Source: Ipomoea triloba (taxonomy: Eukaryota > Streptophyta > Magnoliopsida > Solanales > Convolvulaceae). Taken from it: 64,000 nt of DNA. The notes beneath the pieces were generated by a model. The model had not been told where the DNA came from. It was given only the letters and a program-made list of their open reading frames with translations, and searched no databases. The translations under genes and the position numbers were made by a program. Numbering within the stretch: position 1 is the stretch's first letter; each line of letters opens with the position of its first letter. Positions 46,009-56,879 of this stretch are shown here, piece after piece. Where the stretch lies: assembly GCF_003576645.1 (NCBI RefSeq), contig NC_044922.1, forward strand, positions 16,823,839-16,887,838, given 5' to 3'.

Positions 46009-46558
46009 AGTGGGTCGAAGCCCGCAAGCCGGCCCGCACCCGCCCCGCGATGGGGCGGGATAGGGCTAAGAAAAAAGTGGCCCGCGTTAGGCTTGACCCG
46101 CTAAGGCCCGCGGCCCGCATGGATTGGCCCGCGCGGGCTGCAGGCTAGCCCGCGGGCCAATCCCTTTTTATAAAAAATAAAATTTTATATATATAAATAA
46201 ACTTGTGTACTGTGTTCGCATGTGAACACAGTACACTAAGATTATATATATTATATAAGATTATATATATAATCTTAGTGTACTGTGTTCGCATGCGAAC
46301 ACAGTACACTAATTTTTTACATATATAATTATATATTAATTTATTTATTTATTTATTTTTATTAATTTATATATTTAAAAGTATTTAAAATAATTTTTTT
46401 AAAAGCCCGCGGGGCTCGCCAACCCGCGTAGGGCGGGTTAGGGTTGCCTGAACCCTAGCCCGCGGGCCTAGCGGGCCGGCCCGCAATAGCCCGTTAAAAA
46501 TTAGGCCCGCGGTGGGGCGGGCCTAATGGGGCGGGCTGGCCCGCTTTGACAGTACTAG
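45998..46558. mobile_element. hAT-like MITE (561 bp), GC-rich ends
   Basis: AGGGCTGTCAAAGTGGG at the left is matched by CCCGCTTTGACAGTACTAG at the right. The flanks CACACATT (45990-45997) and CGCACATT (46559-46566) are an 8-bp target duplication with one mismatch. Both arms are rich in GCCCGCGGG repeats and the centre is AT-rich. It inserted next to the start of the Pro/Tyr-rich ORF of family F. Confidence 0.85.
46203..46310. repeat. Nested palindromes inside the MITE
   Basis: Two copies of a 34-bp palindrome whose half-site is GTGTACTGTGTTCGCATG lie at about 46203-46236 and 46277-46310. The second copy is perfect. The AT-rich sequence between them is itself inverted (AAGATTATATATA with TATATATAATCTT), so the whole 108 bp can fold into one long hairpin. 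Confidence 0.9.
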
Positions 46559-46799
46559 CGCACATTGGCAAGCTTTCAATTGATTTTCAACAAAAATTTC
46601 ATGCACAAAGCTCAGCCAACAATAAATTTTTGCAACTAAAAGTAGTTGCAAGTGAGCAACGAAATATGCAAGACAAATTAAGCTCACTTCTCCAATCAAG
46701 TAATCAAAAATAAGAAAACGAAATAAGAAAAAAGAAGCAATTCAAAAACTCTTAAAAATTAACTTCAAAAATGTCAACACAATTCAAAACCGTTTGCCA
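46559..46799 (-). other. Leader between PBS and Pro/Tyr-rich ORF of family F
   Basis: Non-coding; AT-rich, with AACTAAAAGTAGTTGC, a block also found in the leader of element O (60715). Confidence 0.6.
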
Positions 46800-46817
46800 T
46801 CCCCGGCAACGGCGCCA
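46800..46817 (-). other. Primer binding site, family F
   Basis: The minus strand reads TGGCGCCGTTGCCGGGGA, complementary to the tRNA-Asp 3' region, three bases inside the LTR that starts at 46821. Confidence 0.92.
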
Positions 46818-46820
46818 TTT

Positions 46821-47355
46821 TGAAGGTTGTAGTTTATGGTGAGGTGGATAAGTGGTAAAATGAGGAAAAGTCCCCGAGTGTCGTGTCTCTCAAGGATGAC
46901 AAATTGGAGCAAATTAGTGTTGGCATTTAGGATGTTAAGAGGTAAGAGTTGCAAGAACTAACTAGGAACAAGAGGATGATAAGGCATAGGTTTGTACAAG
47001 GGTTTTGAGGTTTTAAAAGGTGGGTTTGGAAAAAGGTAAAGTGGAGATTGGGGCTCGTGGCTAGCCTATGTGGTCTACTATCTAATGGTTTTGCAAGCAA
47101 ATAATTTGGATTCAACTAGGGAGTTCATGGCACTTCACCAAGTGGCGTCACACTTGGACTCCCACATCCTCATTCGGTTGGGGCATTTTATCAAACACCT
47201 TGTCTACCACTCCTCCTGGACCTCTTTCTTTCGGACTAAGGGCGGGGATGTGGATGAGTTGGACTCGTGAGTGGCCGCTATCGCGCACACACTCACTTTC
47301 ACGGGGTTTGCTACCTTATGTGGCCACACTTAGGCACAAAATATATCAAACATCA
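46821..47355 (-). mobile_element. 5' LTR of family F, truncated
   Basis: It begins TGAAGGTTGTAG next to the PBS and matches LTR F (38325) for about 535 bp, then stops at AAACATCA where the full LTR would continue. From 47356 the sequence is reverse transcriptase of element O, so this junction is a break or deletion and not a clean insertion. Confidence 0.8.
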
Positions 47356-49411
47356 ATATTTCCTCTTCAACCATGTAATAACACTTTTCCCAACTCAATG
47401 CAAGGTTTACTTCCTGACACCTAACCATTACCTTTTGTAGATTTTTAAGGCATTGCTCAAAAAGTTTCACCCCAAATGGTGAAGTCATCCATAAAGACCT
47501 CCATGAAGTCTCCTATGTAATCCGCAAAAATAGCTATCATACACCTCATGAAAGTGGCAGGTGCATTACACAAGCCAAATGGCATGCGTCTGTATGCAAA
47601 AGTCCCAAAAGGGCAGGTGAAAGTGGTATTTTCTTGATCTTCTAAAGCCACGGGGATTTGGAAATATCCACTCATCTCGTCTAGAAAGCAATAAAACCCA
47701 TGGCCACTAACCCTCTCTACCATTTGGTCAATGAAAGGTAGGGGAAAATGGTCTTTACGGGTGGCATCATTCAATCTCCTGTAGTCAATACAGACCCGCC
47801 AACCTGTGACCTTCCTAACGGGAATCAGTTCATTTTTTTCATTGGTCTCAACGGTGATCCCCCCTTTCTTTGGCACAACATGGGTCGGACTCACCCAAGC
47901 ACTATCAGAAATGGAATAAATCATCCTTACATCTAAGAGTCTGACTACCTCATTTTTCACAACCTTCTTCATATTGGGTTTAATCTTTTTTTTAGGTTGT
48001 GCTACAGGCTTAGCTTCGTCCTCTAAAAGGATCTTATGAGTACACAAAGCGGGACTAATCCCCTTCAAGTCACCTAATTTCCACCCAATTGCCCCTTTAT
48101 TCTTTTTCAACACCCCCACAAGTCTATTCTTTTGATCCTCCTCCAGTGAGGATGAAATCACCACTGGAAGTGTAGAATCCTCACCCAAAAATACATATTC
48201 TAAGTTCTCGGGTAAAGGTTTAAGCTCACTCTCCGCACCACTTTCTTCCATTCCTCCTTCTTGTTTTTCTTTCGCATTATCAGCCACTAATGCAACCCTT
48301 TTCAATCCAACCATTTCCTCCTCAACTTCACCATTCATATCACAACAAGCATTATCATTTTCAACAACAGAAATAGCATCATAAGCAAAAGGATCAACAT
48401 CATTCACCATACAAGAATCAACATTGTCAAACTCATCAACATCCAAAGATTCATCATTTACACAACTAAGAAGATCATTATCAACAAATTCATCATTCTT
48501 TTCACAACAAGCAATATTAGTGCCCCAACTAAACATATCAAACTGTTTTCTACTTTTCACATCTAAAATCAAATTAGGCACTACAGAATCAATGTGGTTA
48601 TGCAAGATGTCAACAAAATATAACAAGAATCATCAGCAGACATGGGGTATTTTGTCAATTTAGACACGTCAAAACTAGCACACTCGTCACCAACACGAAT
48701 GACTAGTTTCCCACTCCCAACATCAATAAGTGTCCTTGTAGTTGCCAAAAAATGGCCTACCAAGGATAAGTGGCACCTCAATGTCAGGATCCATGTCTAA
48801 AATGACAAAATCCACAAGAAAGATAAACTTATCTACTCTAACCAACACGTCCTCAACAATCCCCCTAGGATGCTTAATGGACCGATCAGCCAATTGAATG
48901 CAAATACGTGTTGGTTTAAGATTACCCAAATCTAACTTCTTAAACAGATAAAAATGCATAAGATTTATACTTGCACCTAAGTCGGCCAATGCCTTATGAA
49001 AATCAGTTTCACCTATTTGGCAAGGAATTGTGAAGTTCCCTGGATCCTTCAATTTTTGTGGCAAGTCCTTATGTACCATTGCTGAACACTCCTCACTAAG
49101 TACCACAGTGGTTGATTCCCCCAGTTTCTTTTTATTGGTGAGGAGGTCCTTCAAAAACTTTATCTTGGCATCTGGCCCAGAGCATCTACAAAAGGCATAT
49201 TAATATGCAATTGTTTCAAAAGGTGCAGAAACTTACCATACTGAGTTTTGTCTTCATTTTTCTTCAACCTCCCAGGATAGGGAAGTGGTGGCTTGTAAAC
49301 TGGAACATCCACCTTTTCCTTGCCTTTTTCTAAGGCTTTCTCAGCATGTAGACATGCGGGTGTAGCTGTGCTAGTGTTCTGTTCTGCATTCTCATCAACA
49401 TGGATTTTCAC
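47356..49411 (-). pseudogene. pol: Element O (gypsy): protease and partial RT
   Basis: Minus strand, reading from high to low. A linker (PPLPYPGRLKKNEDK...LHINMPFVDALGQMP) is followed by the aspartic protease with ALADLGASINLM and PLILGRPFF (49154-48723). A spacer leads into reverse transcriptase with WRVCIDYRRLND, DEMSGYFQI, FGLCNAPATFMRCM and catalytic VFMDDFTIWG. RT stops near 47356 after LALSWEKCYYMVEE, where the F-family LTR begins. Frames shift near 49157 and in the protease-RT spacer. The rest of RT, RNase H, integrase and the 3' LTR are absent. The protein type is Athila/Tat-like Ty3/gypsy. Confidence 0.9.
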
Positions 49412-49485
49412 ATTTTCTTCCTCAATTTGACTCTTTGAGGTGGAGCCCTTATGCAGTACATGATCAGGAAGCTCTTTGCCACTTC

Positions 49486-50401
49486 TTAAAGTAATGGCCT
49501 GAACCCTCTCCCGGGGGTTTTTTTTGTGGTACTAGGAAGTGCTCCCCGGGGTCTTTCTGTCATTGCTTTGGTAACCTGGGCCATTTGATTTTCCAGGTTG
49601 AGAATGGAAGAAGTGGACTCTTGCCTGTAATTTGAGATCTCCTGTCTCACAGTTGAAACTTCTTGTCTTATTTCCTGTTTCCACTCTTGCCTCATGTGCC
49701 CCATATCATGTTTCACAGTTGAAACTTCCTGCTTGATATCAGTCATCATTCTCAACATTTTTTGTTCAAAACTCTCCCTCGGTGGTTCATCTCTAGGAGG
49801 ATAACCCCCTACTCTCTGTGTAGGTGGTGGTCTATAAGGCCCATCTCTTTGAGGTGGAATCTGAGCGTTAGAGTTGCCCCGGTAAATGTTATATGAAGAG
49901 TTTCCACCCTGATTTCCTCCTTGCCTTTGATTTTTCCAACCTTGATTCTGATTTGGGTGTTGTTGCCACCCTTGACCTTGCCTCCAGTTTTGGTTGGTGT
50001 TACCATATGAGTTGAAATTTTGAGGCCTTATTCTCGTCAATAGCACGTCAAAGAACTAATGACATCCCACGGATGAAACACCTCTGGTGGGCATTGTCTT
50101 TTAAGTGCCTTGAATCTCCTCCAGGCTTCCCCTAATAACTCCATTGAACCCTGCTTGAAGTCCTGAACTTGCTTCCTGATTTTCAAGGTCTTTGTCAAGG
50201 GAAAGAACTCTTGCATGAATTCTTTGTGCAACTGTTCCTAGGACCTGAAGTGATTGTTGGCATGGGAATCCAACCAACTAGCAGCATCCCCTATCACTGA
50301 AAACGGGAATAACTTGAGTCGAACCACTTCTTTAGGCACTCCATTCTGTCTGTACATTCCACAGGACCTCACAAACCGAGTGATATAGCCTTGTGGATCC
50401 T
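49486..50401 (-). pseudogene. gag: Element O gag, downstream part
   Basis: Continues the gag that starts at 60666, after the 9.6 kb element E. It reads PQGYITRFVRSCGMYRQNG, LKLFPFSVIGDAASWLDSH, then a TAG (about 50233) in place of the usual Trp, LHKEFMQEFFPLTK and FHPWDVISS. After that a deletion near 50043 removes the zinc-knuckle part. The remainder is Asn/Gln-rich (NQNWRQGQGWQQHPNQNQGW) and ends in a coiled coil (IKQEVSTVKHDMGHMRQEW). Confidence 0.85.
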
Positions 50402-51739
50402 TAAAGAAGAAGTATTGTGTAGGGGTTGATTCGTCAAAAGATATTTGTATGTTAAAACGGAAAGTCAGTGACTCCCCGAGTGTCGGTCTCGAAGGAGGGA
50501 CGTGGAGGTGTGTCAAGTGTGCGGAAGTTTACTTGATTGAGTCATGCATGGGATTCGAGTGTGGTGAATGGTGGATCGTGAGTGAGATGAGTTCATAAGG
50601 TTTGGTTTGAGTGCAAGAGAGTAGTAAAGTAAAAGAGTTGCAAATATGTAAAAGGGGTAGGGATTGGATAGTGCTCATGGATGTTGCATTGTGGTGTGGC
50701 TAAGCTAATGGATAGATGATGCAAAGATGTTGGCTATTCGAGAGTGTGTTGTCTTAGTCATTTTCCACCTTTGTGTACTAAGGCTTCTTTGACTTAGGAG
50801 TGCCTTCAAGCATCCAAAGTTCTAAGAGGAATTTTATCAAACACTTAAGCTACACACTATCCTACTATTCTTAAGAAGTCCATAGGAACTACGATTGTGT
50901 CAAGCTTCAAATCCTAACTCTAATCAAAGACATGAAAGAGTCAAGAGCTCAATCTCTCATCTAGATTGCCCAAATCCAAACAAGATCTCATCAAAACAAC
51001 AATCAATAGACAAGAATAGATAACCCAACAATATAAGCATTTAGATCCAAAATATAGAGATAAGATCATCACGCTAGCAACATTCAATCACACAATCCAA
51101 ATCCCTAGATTAAACTAGCCACTCATGATATGAAATTCAAGACAAAAGCTAATTTAATCCAAGAACAAGTTAACTAAATATAATAGAAATGAAATAAAGA
51201 TCACCTAGAGTGATGTAATCCTTCAATCCAAGCTTGTTGTCTTGCTACAATGGAGATCTATCTAAACTAAGAAATGAAAAACTAAGAAAAATGGAGAAAG
51301 TTCTCCAAAGGAAAAACTAAGGAAAGGGAAAACTAAATTTCTGGGAACCTCCTTTGAAAATCCATCAAAGGGGTTTAAATAGTCTCCGAAAAAGCAACCC
51401 TAGTCAAAATTCGCGCAATGCAGTCTCCACGCCTGCTCACACGAGTGTGAGTGTGCATGGGAGGCTACTGGATTCTTTCCACGCATGCTCACACGCGTGT
51501 GGCCATCCTCTTGGGTCCTCCGGGGCTCCGATCTTGCCTGGTTCGTTCTTTAAGCTCATCTTTTGCTCCTATTTGCTCCCGGGGCTCCTGTTTCACCTCT
51601 TTTAGGCTAAAAGTAACTTTCGTGTGTTGGTTAGTGATTTTCAAGCATTTATGAGCATAATTCATCATGTAAGGATGCTATAAACGTGACAAAACACCCT
51701 AATATGAGCTTGATTTAAGGGTATCTCGGAGGCTTATCA
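50402..51739 (-). mobile_element. 3' LTR of element E
   Basis: The sense strand starts TGATAAGCCTCCGAG at 51739. The far end reads TAAAGAAGAAG on the plus strand, a change from the TGAAGAAGC of the other LTR. An ACGCGTGTG cassette (51420-51510) precedes TATTTAAACCCC near 51375. Confidence 0.92.
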
Positions 51740-51755
51740 AATTTTCCACACTTTT
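51740..51755 (-). other. Polypurine tract of element E
   Basis: The minus strand reads AAAAGTGTGGAAAATT directly before the LTR start TGATAAGCC. Confidence 0.8.
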
Positions 51756-53595
51756 ATTCTTGCTTGCCCTCAAGCAAGACAATTTACTTTCTAAGCTCAT
51801 AAGTCTCCGAGATACTTTCTCATGTAAAACAAAGCTTTTGGCAAGTCAAAATGATGGGTGTCTAAGACTATCGAAACGGGAGAAATCATTTGTGTTATCT
51901 ACAAAGGATTTTGGTCAAATGTCATCAACTCAAGAAATATTTTCGGGAAATAAAAACCTTTCGTAGATAAACAAGTAAAATAAAGGATCACACTCCTCGC
52001 ACCATACGCAAGCATGCATTTCCGAAGTTTTGGTTCACCTTCTATTTAAATAAGGCCTCTAGCCGATCCCGCTAGTGGGAACGATGTGCACTAGCTAATC
52101 AACTTTTCCAACCTTATACGCCAAAGCCCAATGTAAAAATAAATGAGGGTAGGGGCATGGACCACTCACCGCTTTTGGCTTAGCGCGGTCCCTCTTTTCT
52201 TCTCACTTCCTAGGATAACGTCATCGAGCCACCCGACTTCACATGGAGCTCCATGCTTTTTCGAAGACAGTGCAATGGGTACCCGAATCCTAGCGAAGCG
52301 GCTCACCTCATCTCTTATTTTCTCAATTCTTGGGATCTTTTTATGTGAACAACCGACTCCAGATAAAGCTTTTTGCTTACCGAAGACTATGGTTGAGCAC
52401 AACCCAACGAATTGGCTTCCCTCAATTTTTAAACTTGGTGATTGGCCTTTTGCCTTTTCGACTTCTCTCCATGTCAACCCCTCATGCCTTTTTCTATTTA
52501 TGATCAAGGGATTTTTTTTCTATTAAGCTTACCAACAGGCTCACCTTTTGCCCCATGCCCTACCAAAGTTAGTTCAATTCTGGGCCTTGCTAATTTTATC
52601 TTTCTCAAATTAAAAAGTGCACACTCCCACTGCGAGAGATCCTTGACTAAGGTCCTACGTAACTAAGAGGTGAACATCATGCAAGCAGGCAAGAATATAA
52701 AGTTATTTGGCTCTAAACACTCTCATGGGTGCGAAAAGTAACTTCCTCAAAGATATTTCGAGAGTAAAAATTTTTGGGCATCTAGTCAAAATTCTCTCTA
52801 GATAACACAAATAATAACTTTCTTTTCGAAACTGCAAATGCACCCGCTTATCATTCCCAAGAGCTTCAACTTCTTATTCTAAGCATATAAGCATATTAAA
52901 GCACAAAGTGCGTCCTTTCCACACTTTAAAACAAACACTGTCCTCGATGTTTCCATACGGTATAGGGTAAAGGAACGAAATAGGGATACTAAGGATTAAA
53001 CAATAAAGATCCCTTTCCACACTTTGGAAATTGCTCTGGGATATAGGGTATGCATCAAACGATCCTATTTAACATGGTAAGCTCTAACATAACACATACA
53101 CAAAGTTATATAAACAAATATTTCCATACATTAAAGATCAAAACGGGGCTTAAAATTAGAAAAGGGATAAAAGGATAAACCAAGTATGCATCCCTCTTTC
53201 CACACTTTAGCTTCCAGCATAGGCCTGCTCCCGTTATAGATGTTCTATAAGAAATGGAGACATAACATACAAAAGGGTTTTCGGAGTGCTATTGAATTAT
53301 TATAAAATATAAAAGCAGTAAAGCATAAACATAGATAATAAAGCATGTAAATAAGCAAAATTATTCTAATAGAAATGCGGATATTTAAAGTGCATAAAAG
53401 TAAAGCAGTTGGAATGTAAATAACATAAAGCGATAAAAATAAAGTAAAGCAAAGTAAAGTAAAAGAAATAAAGGTCGGAACCCCGCGCATAGGGAACCAA
53501 GTGTTCAGGTGGGACCAACAACCAAAGTAACCAATGCCAAGTGGACTTCAGAATCAAGTGTCAAATGTTAGGATTGAGAACGGACAAGGGAGGCA
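51756..53595 (-). other. 3' non-coding region of element E with repeated PPT-like motifs
   Basis: No protein. On the minus strand AAAGTGTGGAAAGG-type purine motifs recur at about 52914, 53011 and 53195, besides the real PPT at 51740. The block TCGTCATCGAGCC...GTGGGAACGATGTGCAC is shared with the F-family internal region. The conserved non-coding part between the env-like ORF and LTR is about 1.8 kb. Confidence 0.75.
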
Positions 53596-54834
53596 TCACT
53601 GATCACCGAAGGAGGGAGGGTGGAACTGGCTATCAAATCTAGCCTCAAGCTCTGCAATTCTTCTCTCATTTTCCTCCACTGCTCTTCTCATGCGATTAAG
53701 CTCTTCAGTGTGGACGTCTTGCCTCGCAGATATGGATGTAAAGTGGCCTTCCTGCCACGTGCGCTGCTCGTGCCAATAATTCATTTGTTCATTGTGGAGC
53801 TGCCTGTGGAAGGTCTGAGTCGTTTCCCAATCCATTGAAGCATGGCCTTGCTCCTTCGCAGCTTCGTCCTCCTCATTCTCTTCATTCTCGGTAGTATCAT
53901 CAGAAGCTTCTAAATCTGGCGCATCATCACCTCCCAGCCTCAAATTCATGGCAAAGAACTCACCAACGGAGAAAGCAATCATGGTACCTTCATCCTTTTC
54001 TCCCATCAGAAGGTCTGTAAGGCCCAACCCGTGGCACAATCTTGTAACAAAAGGTTCAATGAAACTAGTCTGAACCTTAGGCTTCAGTTGGGTTTGGAGC
54101 CATTTTCTTGCTTGCACGCCCATGTGGATTTCCACTTCATTCTCCATGCACCACATATAAAACAAATCTTGTTTATAGACCTTGTTGCGATTGGTGGTTC
54201 TGCCGGAGAGATTCACTGCAAAGGCTAATCTAATAGCCTTTAAAGCATTCCTGGTGATGAGATTTGCCTTGAGGTTTGATGAATTGTAAGGGGCATTGTT
54301 GGTGATGCTCCTCCAATACTGAATAGCAACAGCTTCTGAATCAAAATCTTCTTTAAACTCTCTGAAATACGGCATAGAGACGCTCACAGCATCATGGAAT
54401 CCAAGCATAACACCTAAAGTGTTAACTGACAAACTGTTGTGGTTGCCAAACAGTCGGAATGAAATGGACTCTCTCGCATTGTTAACTTCTTTTCGAATTT
54501 CTAGTGTCGCCAAAAATTCATATGTGACTGGCGCGAATATAGGTCTTCTCCACTCGAATAGACGGCGGAGCTGTCAGTGCCTTATAAGTCCATTCACCTC
54601 ATTTAAACAACCAAATTCTGCTAAAACATTGTCATCGAAGAAACGGCCGACTGATAGCTGCTTCCCCTTATAATTATCCACCGAGGTCAGCTGAATGGGT
54701 GTCAAGTGTCTTAGCGACCTTGAACCTCGCTCCTGGGGAGCTTGTTGAACGGCAGCCTGTGGTCGTGCTCGTGATCTGCTGGATTCACCGTGATCATATT
54801 TGGTTTTCTTTGCAATTTCTTTAGATCGTCCCAT
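53596..54834 (-). pseudogene. Athila env-like ORF, element E
   Basis: The minus strand starts MGRSKEIAKKTKYD at 54834, one base after a TTTGTAG acceptor-like site. It has a basic N-terminus, a VNGLIRH block then a TGA (about 54571-54573), and in the same frame PIFAPVTYEFLATLEIRKEV, ISFRLFGNHNSLSVNTLGVM and LGFHD. An acidic stretch (TTENEENEEDEAAKEQ) leads to a C-terminal coiled coil (ELNRMRRAVEENERRIAELE). The EFLATL and LG-F motifs place it in the Athila ORF1/env-like family with the ORF at 17138-18202. It is about 413 codons long. There is no clear signal peptide or membrane helix. The single stop makes it non-functional as read. Confidence 0.8.
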
Positions 54835-55860
54835 CCTACAAAGTTTAGAAATTAACATTCATGCTAATTGGTTTTGAATAATTATCTTTCAAATAATTCA
54901 CCATTGGATTCATGTAAAATTCTTTGTCAAGATAATGGACTTCAAACATATAGGGCTAAGAATTTTCAAAAATTTCGCCATAGTTTCCCCTATATTTTGA
55001 ACAATTCTATCATAAGAATATCAACAATATCATTCCATTATCTCACACATGCACAATATCATCGTAACATAATTCAATTTGATAGTCAAATAAGAAGTCA
55101 ACTACAAAAGTCAAGAATTTCAAAAAGTCAACTTCATCTTCTTCCCCAAATTCAAAAATTAGGGTTTGAAATTAAAAATTCAATTTCGGCAATGTAGCAT
55201 GTGGAAAGTCAAATTGATGGCATATAATAGTTCTACAACAAGTTTACACATCAATTCAAGCATCAATTTCATAATTTTGACAAGAAATTCAATAAACCCA
55301 TTTGCTCATCAATGGTGTTCATACTTGAAGCTCAAAAATAAATAGCAATCCATCAATGCAATCATCAATAATGAAAGAAAACATCAAAGGATAGTTCTAT
55401 GAAGCATTATAAACCAATTTAAACATTCAAATCATTCAAAATCATGCAAGGTAATGAAGAGGAAATTTTCACATTCAAGCTCTTCCAAACTCATGAATAT
55501 TCAAGGATAAATGGTTAAAGGATAAGAAATTACCTTGATGGTGATGTTTTAATCCTCTTTGAAGTAAAAATAGGATATATGTTCAAACCTTGAGTATGGA
55601 TTACACCTTGCGTGGAGAAGAGAAGAAAAATAGGGTTTGGAAGGCTAAAATGGCGTGGAAGGCCGAAGGGGGGGGTTTATATCTCGTGGGGGTGCCTTCA
55701 CGCCGACGACACGCGTGTGTGCGTGCGTGGGAGCTTACTGCCTCACTCCCACGCATGGCTACACGCGTGTGAGCGTGCGTGGGGGCTTACTGCCTCATTC
55801 CCACGCACGGCTACACACGTGTGATCCTGCGTGTCAACCCGGTGCACTGTTTTCTTCCGG
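54835..55860 (-). promoter_or_regulatory. Candidate internal promoter and intron of env-like ORF E
   Basis: Minus strand. A GC-rich cassette with CACACGCGTGT palindromes repeated in about 60-bp units (55690-55850) is followed by GATATAAACCCC (55674-55683). An AAG|GTAATTTC donor-like site lies near 55533, and TTTGTAG directly before the ATG at 54834. The cassette plus TATA arrangement copies that of the LTR promoters. It would allow an env-like mRNA independent of the LTR. No transcription evidence is available. Plus-strand frames at 55590-55979 are by-products of the repeat. Confidence 0.45.
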
Positions 55861-56103
55861 TTTTGGTCTTTCCCTGCATACCTACGCCCGAATTAGGCCT
55901 TTCCAAAGCAATTTTTAGTCTCAAATCCTACAAGTTAGTCCTCAAAACATGGTTCCATTGGATTGTAACAAATTATTAGAGCAAAAACAGTAAAACGGAA
56001 GCATAAAAACAATGTAAAAGCATATTATTAAAACCTTGGGTTGCCTCCCAAGCAGCGCCACAGTTTACGTCATTGGCTAGACGCATTATACCTTGTTCAG
56101 GAA

Positions 56104-56877
56104 TCAACCATACTCCTTGGTGGTGGGTAGGAAGCATTTTGGTACCCACGTATTCTTCCATGTAAGCCTATCATTCTTCCACTTCGGTTTTGGTTTCATT
56201 TTCGTTTTGACCATCGCCCTCACATCTTCATCAGTTCTTTCTTTCACTTTTTCCTTCTCATCATTTGTGGCTTGTCCATTAAATCTCAGGGTTATTTCAC
56301 CTGAACTCACATCTATGCGTGCGTGACATGTAGCCAAAAATGGTCTTCCAAGAATTAAGGATTCATGGGGCTCATTATCACCCATCTTGCAAACAACAAA
56401 ATCGACAGGCACAAGAAACTTTCCTATTCTTACCAGAACATCTTTCGCTAAGCCTTCAGGATACCGTGTGGTTCCGTCAGCTAAACGTAGAGTCAGCCTT
56501 GTCGGTTTCAAGCTTGGTAAGTTCAATTTATCAAAAAGATTTGAAGACATGACATTAATAGAAGCTCCAAGATCGGCAAGAGCATTTTGAGGTTCCATGT
56601 TCTGTATAGAACAAGGAATCAACAAAGCTCCAGGGTCGCCCTTCTTTCTAGGGTAACCCTCAGTTAAACAAGCCGAAGATTCTTGGCTTAAGCAAGTAAA
56701 ATTATCATCTTCAAATAACTCGCGACATTCTTTGTTTTTGAAAAATTTTTGGATAAAAGCATTAATTGTACCTTCTCGAGCCGCTTCTTTCTCTTTTGAA
56801 CTTTTGATTTTGTCTTGTGATAGCTCCTTTACTTTTGGGCGTACTTCCGAAGTGGTTTTCTCATTTCTTTCCTTCAT
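56104..56877 (-). pseudogene. Element E protease
   Basis: Minus strand. A charged linker is followed by an aspartic protease with NALADLGASINVMSSNLFDK, LTLRLADGTTRYPEG and ESLILGRPFLATCHARIDV. The frame then runs to WVPKCFLPTTKEYG and a stop. In autonomous relatives RT follows here; instead there is about 250 bp without coding and then the env-like leader. The protease frame itself is intact, but it is cut off from gag by a stop near 56965. Confidence 0.88.
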
Positions 56878-56879
56878 TG

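Noticed and set aside
53245..53557. Minus-strand frames rich in Phe, Leu and Tyr downstream of the env-like ORF E, considered as a membrane anchor.
   Set aside because: They follow the stop at 53596 in AT-rich non-coding sequence and have no relation to the env-like frame.
55590..55979. Several plus-strand frames of 60-87 codons upstream of the env-like ORF.
   Set aside because: Overlapping frames in a GC-rich tandem cassette on the opposite strand to the element; no support as genes.
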